From positions 1,225,987-1,289,986 of the forward strand of contig NZ_JAGRRD010000001.1 in the NCBI RefSeq assembly GCF_018122735.1: a stretch of 64,000 nucleotides of DNA, read 5' to 3'. Both the position numbers and the translations under genes were made by a program. This document shows, one piece after another, positions 1 to 8,907 of the stretch. Positions within the stretch are counted from its first letter, which is position 1; the number at the start of each line of letters is the position of its first letter. A model generated the notes under the pieces. That model did no database searches. It worked only from the letters and a program-made list of their open reading frames with translations, and was not told the DNA's origin. This stretch comes from Azoarcus sp. L1K30 (GTDB taxonomy: Bacteria; Pseudomonadota; Gammaproteobacteria; Burkholderiales; Rhodocyclaceae).

Positions 1-2
1 GC

Positions 3-230
3 CGCTGCGGCTACCCGATCGGCGCCAGTTATCCGCCCGACTGGGGCGAACGCACCATGAGCCTCAGACCCGGCGACCGCACCGAACTGCGCCCCGGCAT
101 GACCTTCCACTTCATGCCCGGCATCTGGGAAGACGACTGGGGGCTCGAGATCACCGAGAGCATCCTCATCACCGACACCGGCGTCGAGACCCTGTGCAAC
201 ACGCCGCGCAAACTCTTCGTCAAGGAATGA
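3..230 (+). CDS. doeA: Ectoine hydrolase DoeA, C-terminal end (partial)
   Basis: The reading frame enters from the left edge and ends at the TGA at 228-230. The residues are typical of the C-terminus of an M24 (pita-bread) metallopeptidase: GYPIGASYPPDWGE followed by LRPGMTFHFMPGIW and an ITESILIT segment. DoeA belongs to this family and opens the ectoine ring to N-acetyl-diaminobutyrate. The assignment to DoeA rather than another Xaa-Pro peptidase relative rests on the doeB gene that follows with almost no gap. The N-terminal part lies outside the window. Confidence 0.8.
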   Translation, partial: RCGYPIGASYPPDWGERTMSLRPGDRTELRPGMTFHFMPGIWEDDWGLEITESILITDTGVETLCNTPRKLFVKE

Positions 231-235
231 GCACG

Positions 236-1228
236 ATGAAACCCTCCCCGATCAGTGCCTCGGTCGACTTCGAGCGCGACGGTGTGCAGCACGGCTTCCT
301 GAAGCTGCCCTATTCGCGCGACGACGCCGCATGGGGTGCAGTGATGATCCCGGTCACCGTGGTCCGCAATGGTGACGGCCCCACGGCGCTCCTGACCGGC
401 GGCAACCACGGTGACGAATACGAAGGCCCGATCGCACTCACCAAGCTCGCGACCACGCTCGCGGCCGGCGACGTGCGCGGCCGCGTGATCATCGTGCCCT
501 TCATGAACTATCCGGCTTTCCGCGCCGGCACGCGTACCTCGCCGATCGATCGCGGCAACCTGAACCGCAGCTTTCCCGGCAAACCCGACGGCACCGTCAC
601 CGAGAAGATCGCCGACTATGTGCAGCGCCATCTGCTCCCGCTTGCCGACTACGTGCTGGACATTCACTCCGGCGGCAAGACGCTCGATTTCCTGCCTTTC
701 GCCGCCATCCACGTGCTCGACGACAAGGACCAGCAGGCGCGCTGCGAAGCGGCGATGCAGGCCTTCAATGCGCCGTACTCGATGCGCCTGCTCGAACTCG
801 ACAGCGTCGGCATGTTCGATACCGCAGCGGAGTCGGCCGGCAAGGTCTTCGTCTCGACCGAACTGGGCGGCGGCGGCAGCGCGACCGCCCGGAGCGTCGA
901 CATCGCCGACCGCGGCGTGCGCCAGTTCCTGGTCCATGCCGGCATCTGCGCAGGAGAGATCGAACATCGCGACACCATCACCCTCGACATGCCCGACGGC
1001 GACTGCTACGTGACCAGTCTGCACGACGGCCTGCTCGAGATGTGCCGCGACCTCGGCGACCCCGTCGAACGCGACGAGGTGGTGGCGCGCGTCCATGACG
1101 TGACCCGCACCGGCCAGCCACCCGTCGAGTACCGCGCGCGCCGCGGCGGCATCCTTGCCGCGCGCCACTTTCCCGGGCTGATCGTCCGCGGCGACACCCT
1201 CGCGGTGATTGCCGAGATGCCCGCCTGA
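236..1228 (+). CDS. doeB: N-alpha-acetyl-L-2,4-diaminobutyrate deacetylase DoeB
   Basis: This 330-residue protein belongs to the succinylglutamate desuccinylase / aspartoacylase zinc family. It should remove acetate from N-acetyl-diaminobutyrate, the product of ectoine hydrolase, in the cytoplasm. The zinc site is visible as GGNHGDEYEG (His58, Glu61) and the later DIHSGG (His144). The start at 236 is preferred because AAGGA lies about nine bases upstream; an alternative ATG at 227 overlaps the doeA stop (ATGA). Gene order doeA-doeB matches the usual ectoine degradation operon, so the pair is probably co-transcribed. Confidence 0.92.
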   Translation: MKPSPISASVDFERDGVQHGFLKLPYSRDDAAWGAVMIPVTVVRNGDGPTALLTGGNHGDEYEGPIALTKLATTLAAGDVRGRVIIVPFMNYPAFRAGTRTSPIDRGNLNRSFPGKPDGTVTEKIADYVQRHLLPLADYVLDIHSGGKTLDFLPFAAIHVLDDKDQQARCEAAMQAFNAPYSMRLLELDSVGMFDTAAESAGKVFVSTELGGGGSATARSVDIADRGVRQFLVHAGICAGEIEHRDTITLDMPDGDCYVTSLHDGLLEMCRDLGDPVERDEVVARVHDVTRTGQPPVEYRARRGGILAARHFPGLIVRGDTLAVIAEMPA

Positions 1229-1274
1229 CCCGTCCGCGACCGCACCCGAAACACCATCCCAAGGAGAATCAAAC

Positions 1275-2453
1275 ATGAGCGAATACGAACATGCAGGCAC
1301 TGGCGCAGTATGGGCTGGCGAAGAACACCTCTTTGCCGAGAATGCCATCTGCCTGCCGGTCTATAACTCGGTCACCTTCGGCTATGACGACATGGAGGAA
1401 TGGCACCAGGTCGGCATGGGCAAGAAAAAGGGCCACATCTACTCGCGCAACACCAACCCCACGGTGCGTCCGCTCGAAGAGAAGATCCGCATCATGGACG
1501 GCGGCGAGGAAGCCACCAGTTTTTCCACCGGCATGGCGGCGATCAGCAACACCCTGTTCGCGCTGCTCGCCCCCGGCGAGCGCGTGGTGGCGATCAAGGA
1601 CACCTACGGCGGCTCGAACAAGATCTTCATCAAGTTCCTGCCGCGAATGAATGTCGACGTATGCCTGGTCGACACCAGCGATTTCGACGCCATCGAGCGC
1701 GAGGTGAAAAAGGGCTGCAAGGTCCTTTACCTCGAGACGCCGACCAACCCGACGCTGAAGATCGTCGACATCGAGCGCCTCGCCAAGGTGGCCCACGACA
1801 ATGGTGCCATCGTCGTGGTCGACAACACCTTCGCCACGCCGATCAACCAGCGTCCGATCAGCCTGGGCGCCGACATCGTCGTCTACAGCGCCACCAAGTA
1901 CCTCAACGGCCACTCGGACGTCATGGGCGGGCTGGCCGTGGGCAGGAAGGAACTGATCGACCAGATCTTCCACTACCGCGAGATCACCGGCGCCACCCTG
2001 CACCCGCAATCGGCCTACATGATCCTGCGCGGCATGAAGACGCTGGAGCTGCGCATCGCGCGCCACAATGAAAACGCAATGAAGGTCGCCACCTTCCTGT
2101 CGCAGCACCCGAAGGTCGACCAGGTCTTCTACCCGGGGCTGGAGACACACCTCAACCACGACATCGCCAAGAAGCAGATGCGCGGCTTCGGCGGCATGCT
2201 GAGCTTCTCCCTGAAGGGCGGCTTCAACAACGTGGTGACCGTGCTGGAAAACCTGAAGTACGCGCACAAGGCCGCCAGCCTGGGCTCGGTCGGCACCCTC
2301 GTCGGACCGCCGCGCACCACCAGCCATGTCGAGCTGACCGAGCAGGAACGTGCCAACGCCGGCATCCCGGAAAGCCTGATCCGCTATTCGGCCGGTATCG
2401 AGAATGGCGACGACCTGATCGCCGACCTCGAGCAGGCGCTCGCCAGGATCTGA
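1275..2453 (+). CDS. Cystathionine gamma-synthase family PLP enzyme
   Basis: The 392-residue protein is a member of the Cys/Met metabolism PLP-dependent family (cystathionine gamma-synthase, gamma-lyase, O-acetylhomoserine sulfhydrylase). The PLP lysine is Lys208 in YSATKYLNGHSD, and the upstream VVVDNTFATP segment carries the cofactor-contacting aspartate. AGGAGA just before the ATG supports this start rather than the upstream in-frame ATG at 1209. It follows doeB by 46 bases on the same strand, so it may be part of the doe operon. Sequence alone does not separate lyase from synthase activity. A role on diaminobutyrate or homoserine-like intermediates is conjecture. Confidence 0.8.
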   Translation: MSEYEHAGTGAVWAGEEHLFAENAICLPVYNSVTFGYDDMEEWHQVGMGKKKGHIYSRNTNPTVRPLEEKIRIMDGGEEATSFSTGMAAISNTLFALLAPGERVVAIKDTYGGSNKIFIKFLPRMNVDVCLVDTSDFDAIEREVKKGCKVLYLETPTNPTLKIVDIERLAKVAHDNGAIVVVDNTFATPINQRPISLGADIVVYSATKYLNGHSDVMGGLAVGRKELIDQIFHYREITGATLHPQSAYMILRGMKTLELRIARHNENAMKVATFLSQHPKVDQVFYPGLETHLNHDIAKKQMRGFGGMLSFSLKGGFNNVVTVLENLKYAHKAASLGSVGTLVGPPRTTSHVELTEQERANAGIPESLIRYSAGIENGDDLIADLEQALARI

Positions 2454-2588
2454 GACGCAGACCACCGCGTTTCCGATCGATTCGAGCCCCGCGGCGCCCA
2501 CTGCCTCGCTGCAGGCGGGCGCCGCGGGCGCATTCTCCCCTCGCAGACACGCCGGGCGGCGTCCGTTCGCCCGCATGGAGACGTCGCA

Positions 2589-4433
2589 ATGAGTCAGATA
2601 GTTGAAGTGAAGGTGCCCGATATCGGCGACTTCCCCGAAGTGCCGGTGATCGAACTGTTCGTGAAGGTCGGCGACAGCATCGCTGTCGACGACGCGATCT
2701 GCACCCTGGAATCCGACAAGGCCACCATGGACGTCCCCTCGCCGGCCGCCGGCGTGGTCAGGGGCGTCAAGGTCGCACTTGGCGACAAGGTCAGCGAAGG
2801 CACAGTGCTGCTGGAACTCGAAACCTCCGGGACAGCGTCTCCTCCCCTTCAAGGGGAGGGACAGGGTGGGGACGGGGTCAAAGCGGCCGCAGGCAAGACC
2901 CCTCCCCCTGCCGGTCTCCCCCTCGAAGGGGGTGGGACTGCCGCCGCACCCGCGGCCGTCAGCCCTGCGGGAGCATACGCAGGTCCGGCCGACATCGAGT
3001 GCGACATGCTAGTGCTCGGCGCCGGGCCCGGCGGCTATTCGGGCGCCTTCCGCGCCGCCGACCTCGGACTCGCGACGGTCATCGTGGAGCGCTACGCGAC
3101 CCTCGGCGGCGTGTGCCTGAACGTCGGCTGCATCCCTTCCAAGGCCTTGCTGCATGTGGCCCAGGTGATGGATGAAGCCGAACACATGAGCAGCACCGGC
3201 GTGAGCTTCGCCAGGCCGGCGGTCGATGTCGACATGCTGCGCAAACACAAGGACGGCGTGATCGGCAAACTCACCGGCGGCCTCGCCGGCATGGCCAAGG
3301 CGCGCAAGGTGGATGTCGTGCGCGGCTGCGGGCGCTTCCTCGACCCCCACCACGTGGAAGTCGACCTCACCTCGGGCGATGGCCAGGACAGGACCGGCGA
3401 GAAAAAGCTCATCCGCTTCAAGCAATGCATCATCGCGGCCGGTTCGGCCCCCGTGCATCTGCCCTTCATGCCGGAAGACCCGCGCATCGTGGACTCGACC
3501 GGCGCACTCGAACTGCGCTTCATGCCGCAGAAGATGCTGGTCATCGGCGGCGGCATCATCGGGCTCGAGATGGCCACGGTCTACTCGGCGCTAGGCAGCC
3601 GCATCGACGTCGTCGAGATGCTCGACGGCCTGATGCAGGGGCCGGACCGTGATGCGGTCAAGGTGTGGGAGAAGCAGAACATCAAGCGCTTCGACAAGGT
3701 CATGCTCAAGACCAGGACGGTTGCTGTGGAGGCCAGGGAAGATGGCCTGCATGTGCGCTTCGAGGGCGACCAGGCCCCGCAGGCACCCCAGCGCTACGAC
3801 ATGATCCTGCAGTCGGCCGGGCGCAGCCCCAACGGCAACAGGATCGGCGCCGACAAGGCCGGTGTGGCGGTCGGCGAGCGCGGCTTCATTCCGGTCGATG
3901 CGCAGATGCGCACCAATGTGCCGCACATCTTCGCCATCGGCGACATCGTCGGACAACCGATGCTGGCCCACAAGGCGGTGCACGAGGCTCATGTGGCCGC
4001 CGAAGTCGCCGCAGGCCAGAAATCAGCTTTCGAGGCGACCGTGATCCCGAGCGTGGCCTACACCCATCCGGAAGTCGCCTGGGTCGGCTACACCGAAGCC
4101 CAGGCCAGGGCCGAGGGCAGGAAGATCGACATCGCCAAGTTCCCTTGGGCGGCCTCGGGACGGGCGATCGCCAACGGCGCCGACTACGGTTTCACGAAAC
4201 TGATCTTCGATGCGTCGGAAAACGGCGGCCACCGCGTGATCGGCGGCACCATCATCGGCCCTTCGGCGGGCGACATGATCGGCGAAGTATGCCTGGCCAT
4301 CGAGATGGGCGCGGACGCAGTCGATATCGGCAAGACCATCCACCCCCACCCGACGCTTGGCGAAACCATCGGCATGGCGGCCGAAGTGGCGCACGGCTCC
4401 TGCACCGACGTGCCGCCGCTGCGCAAGAAGTAA
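2589..4433 (+). CDS. lpdA: Dihydrolipoyl dehydrogenase (E3) with N-terminal lipoyl domain
   Basis: The 614-residue protein has a lipoyl domain at about residues 1-80 (lipoyl lysine in LESDKATMDVP), a linker, and a pyridine nucleotide-disulfide oxidoreductase from about residue 135. FAD binding is shown by GAGPGGYSGAFRA. The redox disulfide is Cys176/Cys181 in GGVCLNVGCIPSK. NAD binding is at VIGGGIIGLEMA, and the C-terminal catalytic pair is HPHPTLGE. It reoxidises dihydrolipoate in the pyruvate dehydrogenase complex. Lipoyl-fused E3 is common in betaproteobacteria. The linker contains an unusual in-frame palindromic repeat (listed separately). The gene precedes aceE and aceF on the same strand, a different order from the usual aceE-aceF-lpdA. 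Confidence 0.93.
   Translation: MSQIVEVKVPDIGDFPEVPVIELFVKVGDSIAVDDAICTLESDKATMDVPSPAAGVVRGVKVALGDKVSEGTVLLELETSGTASPPLQGEGQGGDGVKAAAGKTPPPAGLPLEGGGTAAAPAAVSPAGAYAGPADIECDMLVLGAGPGGYSGAFRAADLGLATVIVERYATLGGVCLNVGCIPSKALLHVAQVMDEAEHMSSTGVSFARPAVDVDMLRKHKDGVIGKLTGGLAGMAKARKVDVVRGCGRFLDPHHVEVDLTSGDGQDRTGEKKLIRFKQCIIAAGSAPVHLPFMPEDPRIVDSTGALELRFMPQKMLVIGGGIIGLEMATVYSALGSRIDVVEMLDGLMQGPDRDAVKVWEKQNIKRFDKVMLKTRTVAVEAREDGLHVRFEGDQAPQAPQRYDMILQSAGRSPNGNRIGADKAGVAVGERGFIPVDAQMRTNVPHIFAIGDIVGQPMLAHKAVHEAHVAAEVAAGQKSAFEATVIPSVAYTHPEVAWVGYTEAQARAEGRKIDIAKFPWAASGRAIANGADYGFTKLIFDASENGGHRVIGGTIIGPSAGDMIGEVCLAIEMGADAVDIGKTIHPHPTLGETIGMAAEVAHGSCTDVPPLRKK
2838..2938. repeat. Palindromic repeat element inserted in frame in lpdA
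   Basis: Two C/G-rich palindromes stand close together: CCTCCCCTT-C-AAGGGGAGG at 2841-2859 and CCCCCT-cga-AGGGGG at 2918-2932, separated by a G-rich stretch. They encode about residues 84-117, in the flexible linker between the lipoyl and flavin domains (PPLQGEGQGGDG and a following PLEGGG). Similar CTCCCCTT/AAGGGGAG blocks lie between genes at 38662-38830 and 44893-45207. The element keeps the reading frame open, so it looks like a mobile or amplifying intergenic repeat tolerated inside a gene. Confidence 0.75.
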
Positions 4434-4568
4434 GGGCGCCGACGGCGCCTTGCCAAGGGTGTTGCGGCGCCCTTTGCCCGCACAGCATCCTTGCCGCAAT
4501 CGGGCCGCGGGAATGGCGCGCATGGCCCTCAGGCCCCGGCGTCTGGCCCGGCGCGCGACTCACGAGCT

Positions 4569-4619
4569 GGCGACACCTACGTGTCGCCGGCCGTAAAAGG
4601 ACACTCCACGTAGTGTCCT
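4569..4619. promoter_or_regulatory. Two tandem hairpins upstream of aceE
   Basis: Two perfect inverted repeats lie 150 bases or less before aceE. The first is GGCGACAC-ctac-GTGTCGCC (4569-4588), the second AGGACACT-ccacgt-AGTGTCCT (4598-4619). Both share a GACAC...GTGTC core with ACGT in or near the loop, which suggests a repeated operator or an RNA attenuator rather than a simple terminator; no T-run follows. The rest of the 298-base lpdA-aceE gap shows nothing else recognisable. Regulation of aceE-aceF separately from lpdA is an inference. Confidence 0.5.
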
Positions 4620-4731
4620 AGGTCATTCGTCCAGGCATCCCACCCCCCCTAAACTGCATTTCACAAACCGATCGCGCCAACGGCCTGCCCCGCATCGCGA
4701 AGCCCGAGTTGACACCAAAGGAAACGCGCTC

Positions 4732-7422
4732 ATGACACACAACCCGTCGCCCATGAATCTGAATACCGGCTCCGACAATGATGCGGACGAGACCCGCGAC
4801 TGGCTCGACAGCCTTGCCGAAGTCGTCGAGCGCGACGGTCTCAGCCGCGCCGAGTATCTGGTTGGCCGCCTGATCGAATCCGGCCGTCGCGCCGGTGGCC
4901 GTTTCCACACCCGGCACACCACCCCCTACCGCAACACCATCGGCGTCGATGCGCAGCCGCCCTACCCCGGCGACATCGACATGGAGGCCCGAATCACCGC
5001 CATCCACCGCTGGAATGCGCTGGCCATGGTGTCGCGCGCCAATAAGGCACATGCCGAACTCGGTGGTCACATCGCGACCTATGCATCGATCGCGGATTTG
5101 TTCGAGGTCGGCTTCAACCACTTCTTCCGCGGCCGCACCGAGGCGCATCCGGGTGACCTGGTCTATTTTCAGGCGCACGCCTCGCCAGGCGTGTACGCAC
5201 GCGCCTTCCTCGAAGGCCGTCTGTCCGAAGACCGCCTCGAGCACTTCCGCCGCGAAGTGTCGGGCGGCATCGGTCGTGGCCTGTCGTCCTATCCGCATCC
5301 CACGCTGATGCCCGATTTCTGGCAGTTCCCGACCGGCTCGATGGGACTCGGCCTGATCAGTGCGATCTATCAGGCGCGCTTCCAGCGCTACCAGACGCAC
5401 CGCGGCATTGCCGCGCCGAGCGACCGTCGGGTGTGGGCCTTCGTCGGCGACGGCGAGATGGACGAGCCCGAATCGCTGGCCGGCATTTCGCTGGCCGCCC
5501 GCGAGCAGCTCGACAACATGGTGCTGGTGGTCAACTGCAACCTGCAGCGGCTCGACGGCCCGGTGCGCGGCAACGGCAACGTGGTGCAGGAGCTCGAGAC
5601 CCTGTTCGCCGGTGCGGGCTGGAATGTCATCAAGTGCCTGTGGGGCAGCAACTGGGACGTGCTGTTTGCCCGCGACCGCGAAGGCTGGATCCTCAAGCGC
5701 ATGGCCGAGGCCGTGGATGGCGAGTTCCAGAAGCTCTCGGCCACCGACGGTCACTACAACCGCGAACATTTCTTCTCGCGCTACCCGGAGCTGGCCGCGC
5801 TGGTCGCCAACATGTCCGACCAGGAGATCGACTCGCTCAAGCGCGGCGGACACGATCCCAGCAAGATCTACGCAGCCTACGCCGCCGCGGCCGCCCATCG
5901 CGGCCAGCCGACGGTGATTCTTGCGCAGACGACCAAGGGCTACGGCATGGGTGCGTCGGGCCAGGGCGCCAACACCTCGCACCAGACCAAGAAACTCGCC
6001 CGTGCCGACCTCGAACGTTTCCGCGAGCGCTTCGGCCTGCCGCTGTCCGACCAGGACCTGGATGAACTGCGCTACTTCCATCCCGGCGAGAACAGCCCGG
6101 AGCTGCGCTACCTGCAGGCGCGCCGCGCCGCCCTTGGCGGCTACGTGCCCACGCGCAACCGCGAAGCCAAACCCATCACCCTGTCGCAACCCGATCTCTA
6201 CGTGCCCTTCCACGCCGACTCGGGCGAGCGCGAGATCTCGACCACGATGACGCTGGTGCGCTTGCTCAACAAGCTGATGCGCGACAGCCAGCTCGGCCCG
6301 CGCATCGTGCCGGTGGTTGCCGACGAGGCCCGTACCTTCGGCATGCAGGACATGTTCCGCCAGTTCGGCATCTACTCGCCCTGGGGCCAGCAATACACGC
6401 CGCAGGACAGCGACCAGCTCGCCTTCTACCGTGAGGACGTGAAGGGTCAGATCCTTGAGGAAGGCATCACCGAGGCCGGTTCGATGGCATCGTGGATCGC
6501 GGCCGGCACCGCTTACTCGCACAGTGACGAGCCGATGCTGCCGTTCTACATCTTCTACTCGATGTTCGGCTTCCAGCGCGTCGCCGATCTGATCTGGAAC
6601 GCGGCCGACTCGCAGGCACGCGGTTTCCTGCTCGGCGCCACTGCCGGACGTACCACGCTGTCGGGCGAAGGCCTGCAGCACGAGGACGGCCAGAGCCACA
6701 TCTACGCGGCAACGATTCCGACCTGCCGCGCCTACGATCCGGCCTTCGGCTACGAAGTGGCGGTGATCGTCGAGGATGGCGTGCGGCGGATGATGAGCGA
6801 GGCCGACAACGGCTTCTACTACATCACCCTGTACAACGAAAATTACGCCCAGCCGGCGATGCCGGTCGGTGCCGAGGAAGGCATTCGCCGCGGTCTCTAT
6901 CGGCTGCGCAGCGCCCCGGCCGACGACCGCCCGCGCGTCCAGCTCATCGGTAGCGGCAGCATTCTGCGCCAGGTGATCGCTGCGGCCGACCTGCTCGAAC
7001 AGGATTTCGGTATCGCCGCCGACGTCTGGAGTGCCACCAGCTTTGGCGAACTGCGCAAGGACGGCATCGACTGCGATCGCTGGAACCTGCTTCATCCGGA
7101 CGCGCCGCGGCGCGAACCCTGGGTCACGACCCAGCTCGCCGGTCATGGGCCGGTGGTGGCAGCCACCGATTTCGTGCGCAGCTATGCCGACCTGATCCGC
7201 AACTGGGTGCCGGGCCGCTACACCGTGCTCGGCACCGACGGCTTCGGACGTTCGGACACCCGGGTGGCACTGCGCGACTTCTTCGAAGTGGATGCCCGTT
7301 ACATCGCCCTCGCCGCGATCCAGAGCCTGGTGAGCGACGGTGCGCTGCCCGCAGACCGCCTCGACGGCCTGGTCAAGCGCCTCGGCATCGACGCCGACAA
7401 ACCCAGCCCACTCGGCTGCTGA
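4732..7422 (+). CDS. aceE: Pyruvate dehydrogenase E1 component, homodimeric type
   Basis: The 896-residue protein is a full-length homodimeric E1 (usual length about 890). It decarboxylates pyruvate with thiamine diphosphate and acetylates the lipoyl groups of E2. The thiamine diphosphate motif is visible as FVGDGEMDEPESLAG followed by VVNCNLQRLDGPVRGNG. The transketolase-like middle domain carries DEARTFGMQDMFRQFGIY. AAGGA is placed correctly before the ATG. A long antisense open frame covers the same DNA but is a codon-bias shadow. aceF follows 27 bases downstream, so the two are an operon. Confidence 0.96.
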   Translation: MTHNPSPMNLNTGSDNDADETRDWLDSLAEVVERDGLSRAEYLVGRLIESGRRAGGRFHTRHTTPYRNTIGVDAQPPYPGDIDMEARITAIHRWNALAMVSRANKAHAELGGHIATYASIADLFEVGFNHFFRGRTEAHPGDLVYFQAHASPGVYARAFLEGRLSEDRLEHFRREVSGGIGRGLSSYPHPTLMPDFWQFPTGSMGLGLISAIYQARFQRYQTHRGIAAPSDRRVWAFVGDGEMDEPESLAGISLAAREQLDNMVLVVNCNLQRLDGPVRGNGNVVQELETLFAGAGWNVIKCLWGSNWDVLFARDREGWILKRMAEAVDGEFQKLSATDGHYNREHFFSRYPELAALVANMSDQEIDSLKRGGHDPSKIYAAYAAAAAHRGQPTVILAQTTKGYGMGASGQGANTSHQTKKLARADLERFRERFGLPLSDQDLDELRYFHPGENSPELRYLQARRAALGGYVPTRNREAKPITLSQPDLYVPFHADSGEREISTTMTLVRLLNKLMRDSQLGPRIVPVVADEARTFGMQDMFRQFGIYSPWGQQYTPQDSDQLAFYREDVKGQILEEGITEAGSMASWIAAGTAYSHSDEPMLPFYIFYSMFGFQRVADLIWNAADSQARGFLLGATAGRTTLSGEGLQHEDGQSHIYAATIPTCRAYDPAFGYEVAVIVEDGVRRMMSEADNGFYYITLYNENYAQPAMPVGAEEGIRRGLYRLRSAPADDRPRVQLIGSGSILRQVIAAADLLEQDFGIAADVWSATSFGELRKDGIDCDRWNLLHPDAPRREPWVTTQLAGHGPVVAATDFVRSYADLIRNWVPGRYTVLGTDGFGRSDTRVALRDFFEVDARYIALAAIQSLVSDGALPADRLDGLVKRLGIDADKPSPLGC

Positions 7423-7449
7423 GCCCACAATCGACATCAGGAAACCGAT

Positions 7450-8763
7450 ATGACCCAAGCCCTGGAAGTCTTTGTCCCGGACATCGGCGACTACAGCGAC
7501 GTGCCGGTGATCGAGGTGCTGGTTCAAGCCGGCGACGCGATCAAGGCCGACGAACCGATCGTCACCCTCGAATCAGACAAGGCAACGATGGACGTGCCCG
7601 CACCGCAGGACGGCATCGTTCGCGAAGTGCTGGTGAAGGTGGGTGACCGCTTGTCCGAAGGCAGTCTGCTGATCCGCATGGATGCCGCCGACGCACCTGC
7701 TGCCGCCCCCGCGGTCCCCGTCGACACGAGCACGCCGACATCGACGCCCAGCGCGCCGCAGTCGCCGCCGCCGGCCGCTCCACCAGCACCCGCGCAAACG
7801 GCTGCGCCGGTGGCCCCCGGACCCGCGCCCCTCCCGCCCGGCGGCAAGGTGCACGCCAGCCCTTCGGTCCGGTACTACGGCCGCGCGCTCGGCGTCGATC
7901 TCGCAACGGTGCGACCGAGCGGTCGCAACGGCCGGATCACGCGCGAGGACGTCACCGCCCATGTCAAGGCGTCGATGCAATCGGGCGTCGTGCCCGGCAA
8001 GACCCCGGCCGCAAGCGGCGGTGGGATCGACCTGTTGCCATGGCCCAAGGTCGATTTCGCCAAATTCGGTCCCGTCGAATCGATGCCGCTGTCGCGCATC
8101 AAGAAGATCTCGGGTGCAAACCTGTCGCGCAACGCCATCGTGATTCCGCACGTCACCAATTTCGACGAAGCCGACATCACCGATCTCGAGGCCTTCCGCA
8201 TCGCCCTCAACAAGGAAAACGAGAAGAGCGGCAAGAAGCTCACCATGCTCGCCTTCCTGATCAAGGCCTGCGTCTCGGCGCTGCGCAAGTTCCCCGAATT
8301 CAACGCCAGCCTCGACGGTGAGAATCTGGTCTACAAGCGCTACTTCCACGTCGCGTTTGCTGCCGACACGCCCAATGGCCTTGTCGTACCCGTCATTCGC
8401 GATGCCGACCGCAAGGGTCTCTACGACATTGCCGCGGAGGCCGCCGAACTGGCGAAAAAAGCGCGCGACGGCAAGCTCGGCCCGACAGACATGGCCGGCG
8501 GCTGCTTCACGGTATCGAGTCTGGGCGGCATCGGCGGCACGGGCTTCACGCCCATCATCAACGCCCCTGAAGTTGCCATTCTCGGCGTCACGCGGGCACA
8601 GACCAAACCGGTCTGGGACGGCAAGCAGTTCGTGCCACGGCTGATCCTGCCACTGTGCCTGTCATGGGATCACCGCGTCGTCGACGGCGTCCTCGCCGCA
8701 CGCTTCCTGGTGCATCTGCAACAACTGCTCGGCGACTTCCGGCGCATCAGTCTGGACGGGTGA
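7450..8763 (+). CDS. aceF: Dihydrolipoamide acetyltransferase (E2) of pyruvate dehydrogenase
   Basis: The 437-residue E2 has one lipoyl domain (about 1-78, lysine in LESDKATMDVP), an Ala/Pro-rich swinging linker, a peripheral subunit-binding domain (HASPSVRYYGRALGVDL, about 138-175) and a catalytic acyltransferase domain ending in LSWDHRVVDGVLAARF. His408 and Asp412 of the HxxxDG motif are present. It transfers acetyl from lipoate to CoA and forms the core of the complex. A single lipoyl domain is few for a bacterial E2; the extra lipoyl domain on E3 may compensate. AGGAAA precedes the ATG. Confidence 0.95.
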   Translation: MTQALEVFVPDIGDYSDVPVIEVLVQAGDAIKADEPIVTLESDKATMDVPAPQDGIVREVLVKVGDRLSEGSLLIRMDAADAPAAAPAVPVDTSTPTSTPSAPQSPPPAAPPAPAQTAAPVAPGPAPLPPGGKVHASPSVRYYGRALGVDLATVRPSGRNGRITREDVTAHVKASMQSGVVPGKTPAASGGGIDLLPWPKVDFAKFGPVESMPLSRIKKISGANLSRNAIVIPHVTNFDEADITDLEAFRIALNKENEKSGKKLTMLAFLIKACVSALRKFPEFNASLDGENLVYKRYFHVAFAADTPNGLVVPVIRDADRKGLYDIAAEAAELAKKARDGKLGPTDMAGGCFTVSSLGGIGGTGFTPIINAPEVAILGVTRAQTKPVWDGKQFVPRLILPLCLSWDHRVVDGVLAARFLVHLQQLLGDFRRISLDG

Positions 8764-8857
8764 CCACGCCTCGCCCCGCTGCGGAACAGCAGGGCGGTCC
8801 GCGACGGGGCGGGGCCGGATTGCCGAATCGGGCTAACGGTCGCACGGGCGGTGTTTC

Positions 8858-8863
8858 TATAAT
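8858..8863 (+). promoter_or_regulatory. napG: Possible -10 box before napG
   Basis: A perfect TATAAT stands 45 bases before the napG start in otherwise G/C-rich sequence. No convincing -35 hexamer is found at 16-18 bases upstream, so either the promoter is activated or the match is chance. It would separate napGH transcription from the pdh genes. Confidence 0.35.
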
Positions 8864-8907
8864 CAATCGATGAGAAACGCTGTCGTGCGCGCCGACGCGG
8901 GATCGCC

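Noticed and set aside
29-1348. 439-residue minus-strand open frame over doeB
   Set aside because: It is antisense to doeB and contains Ala/Gly/Val-rich low-complexity sequence only.
4618-7527. 969-residue open frame antisense to aceE
   Set aside because: It mirrors aceE codon for codon in a high-GC genome and has no domain pattern; aceE itself is unmistakable.
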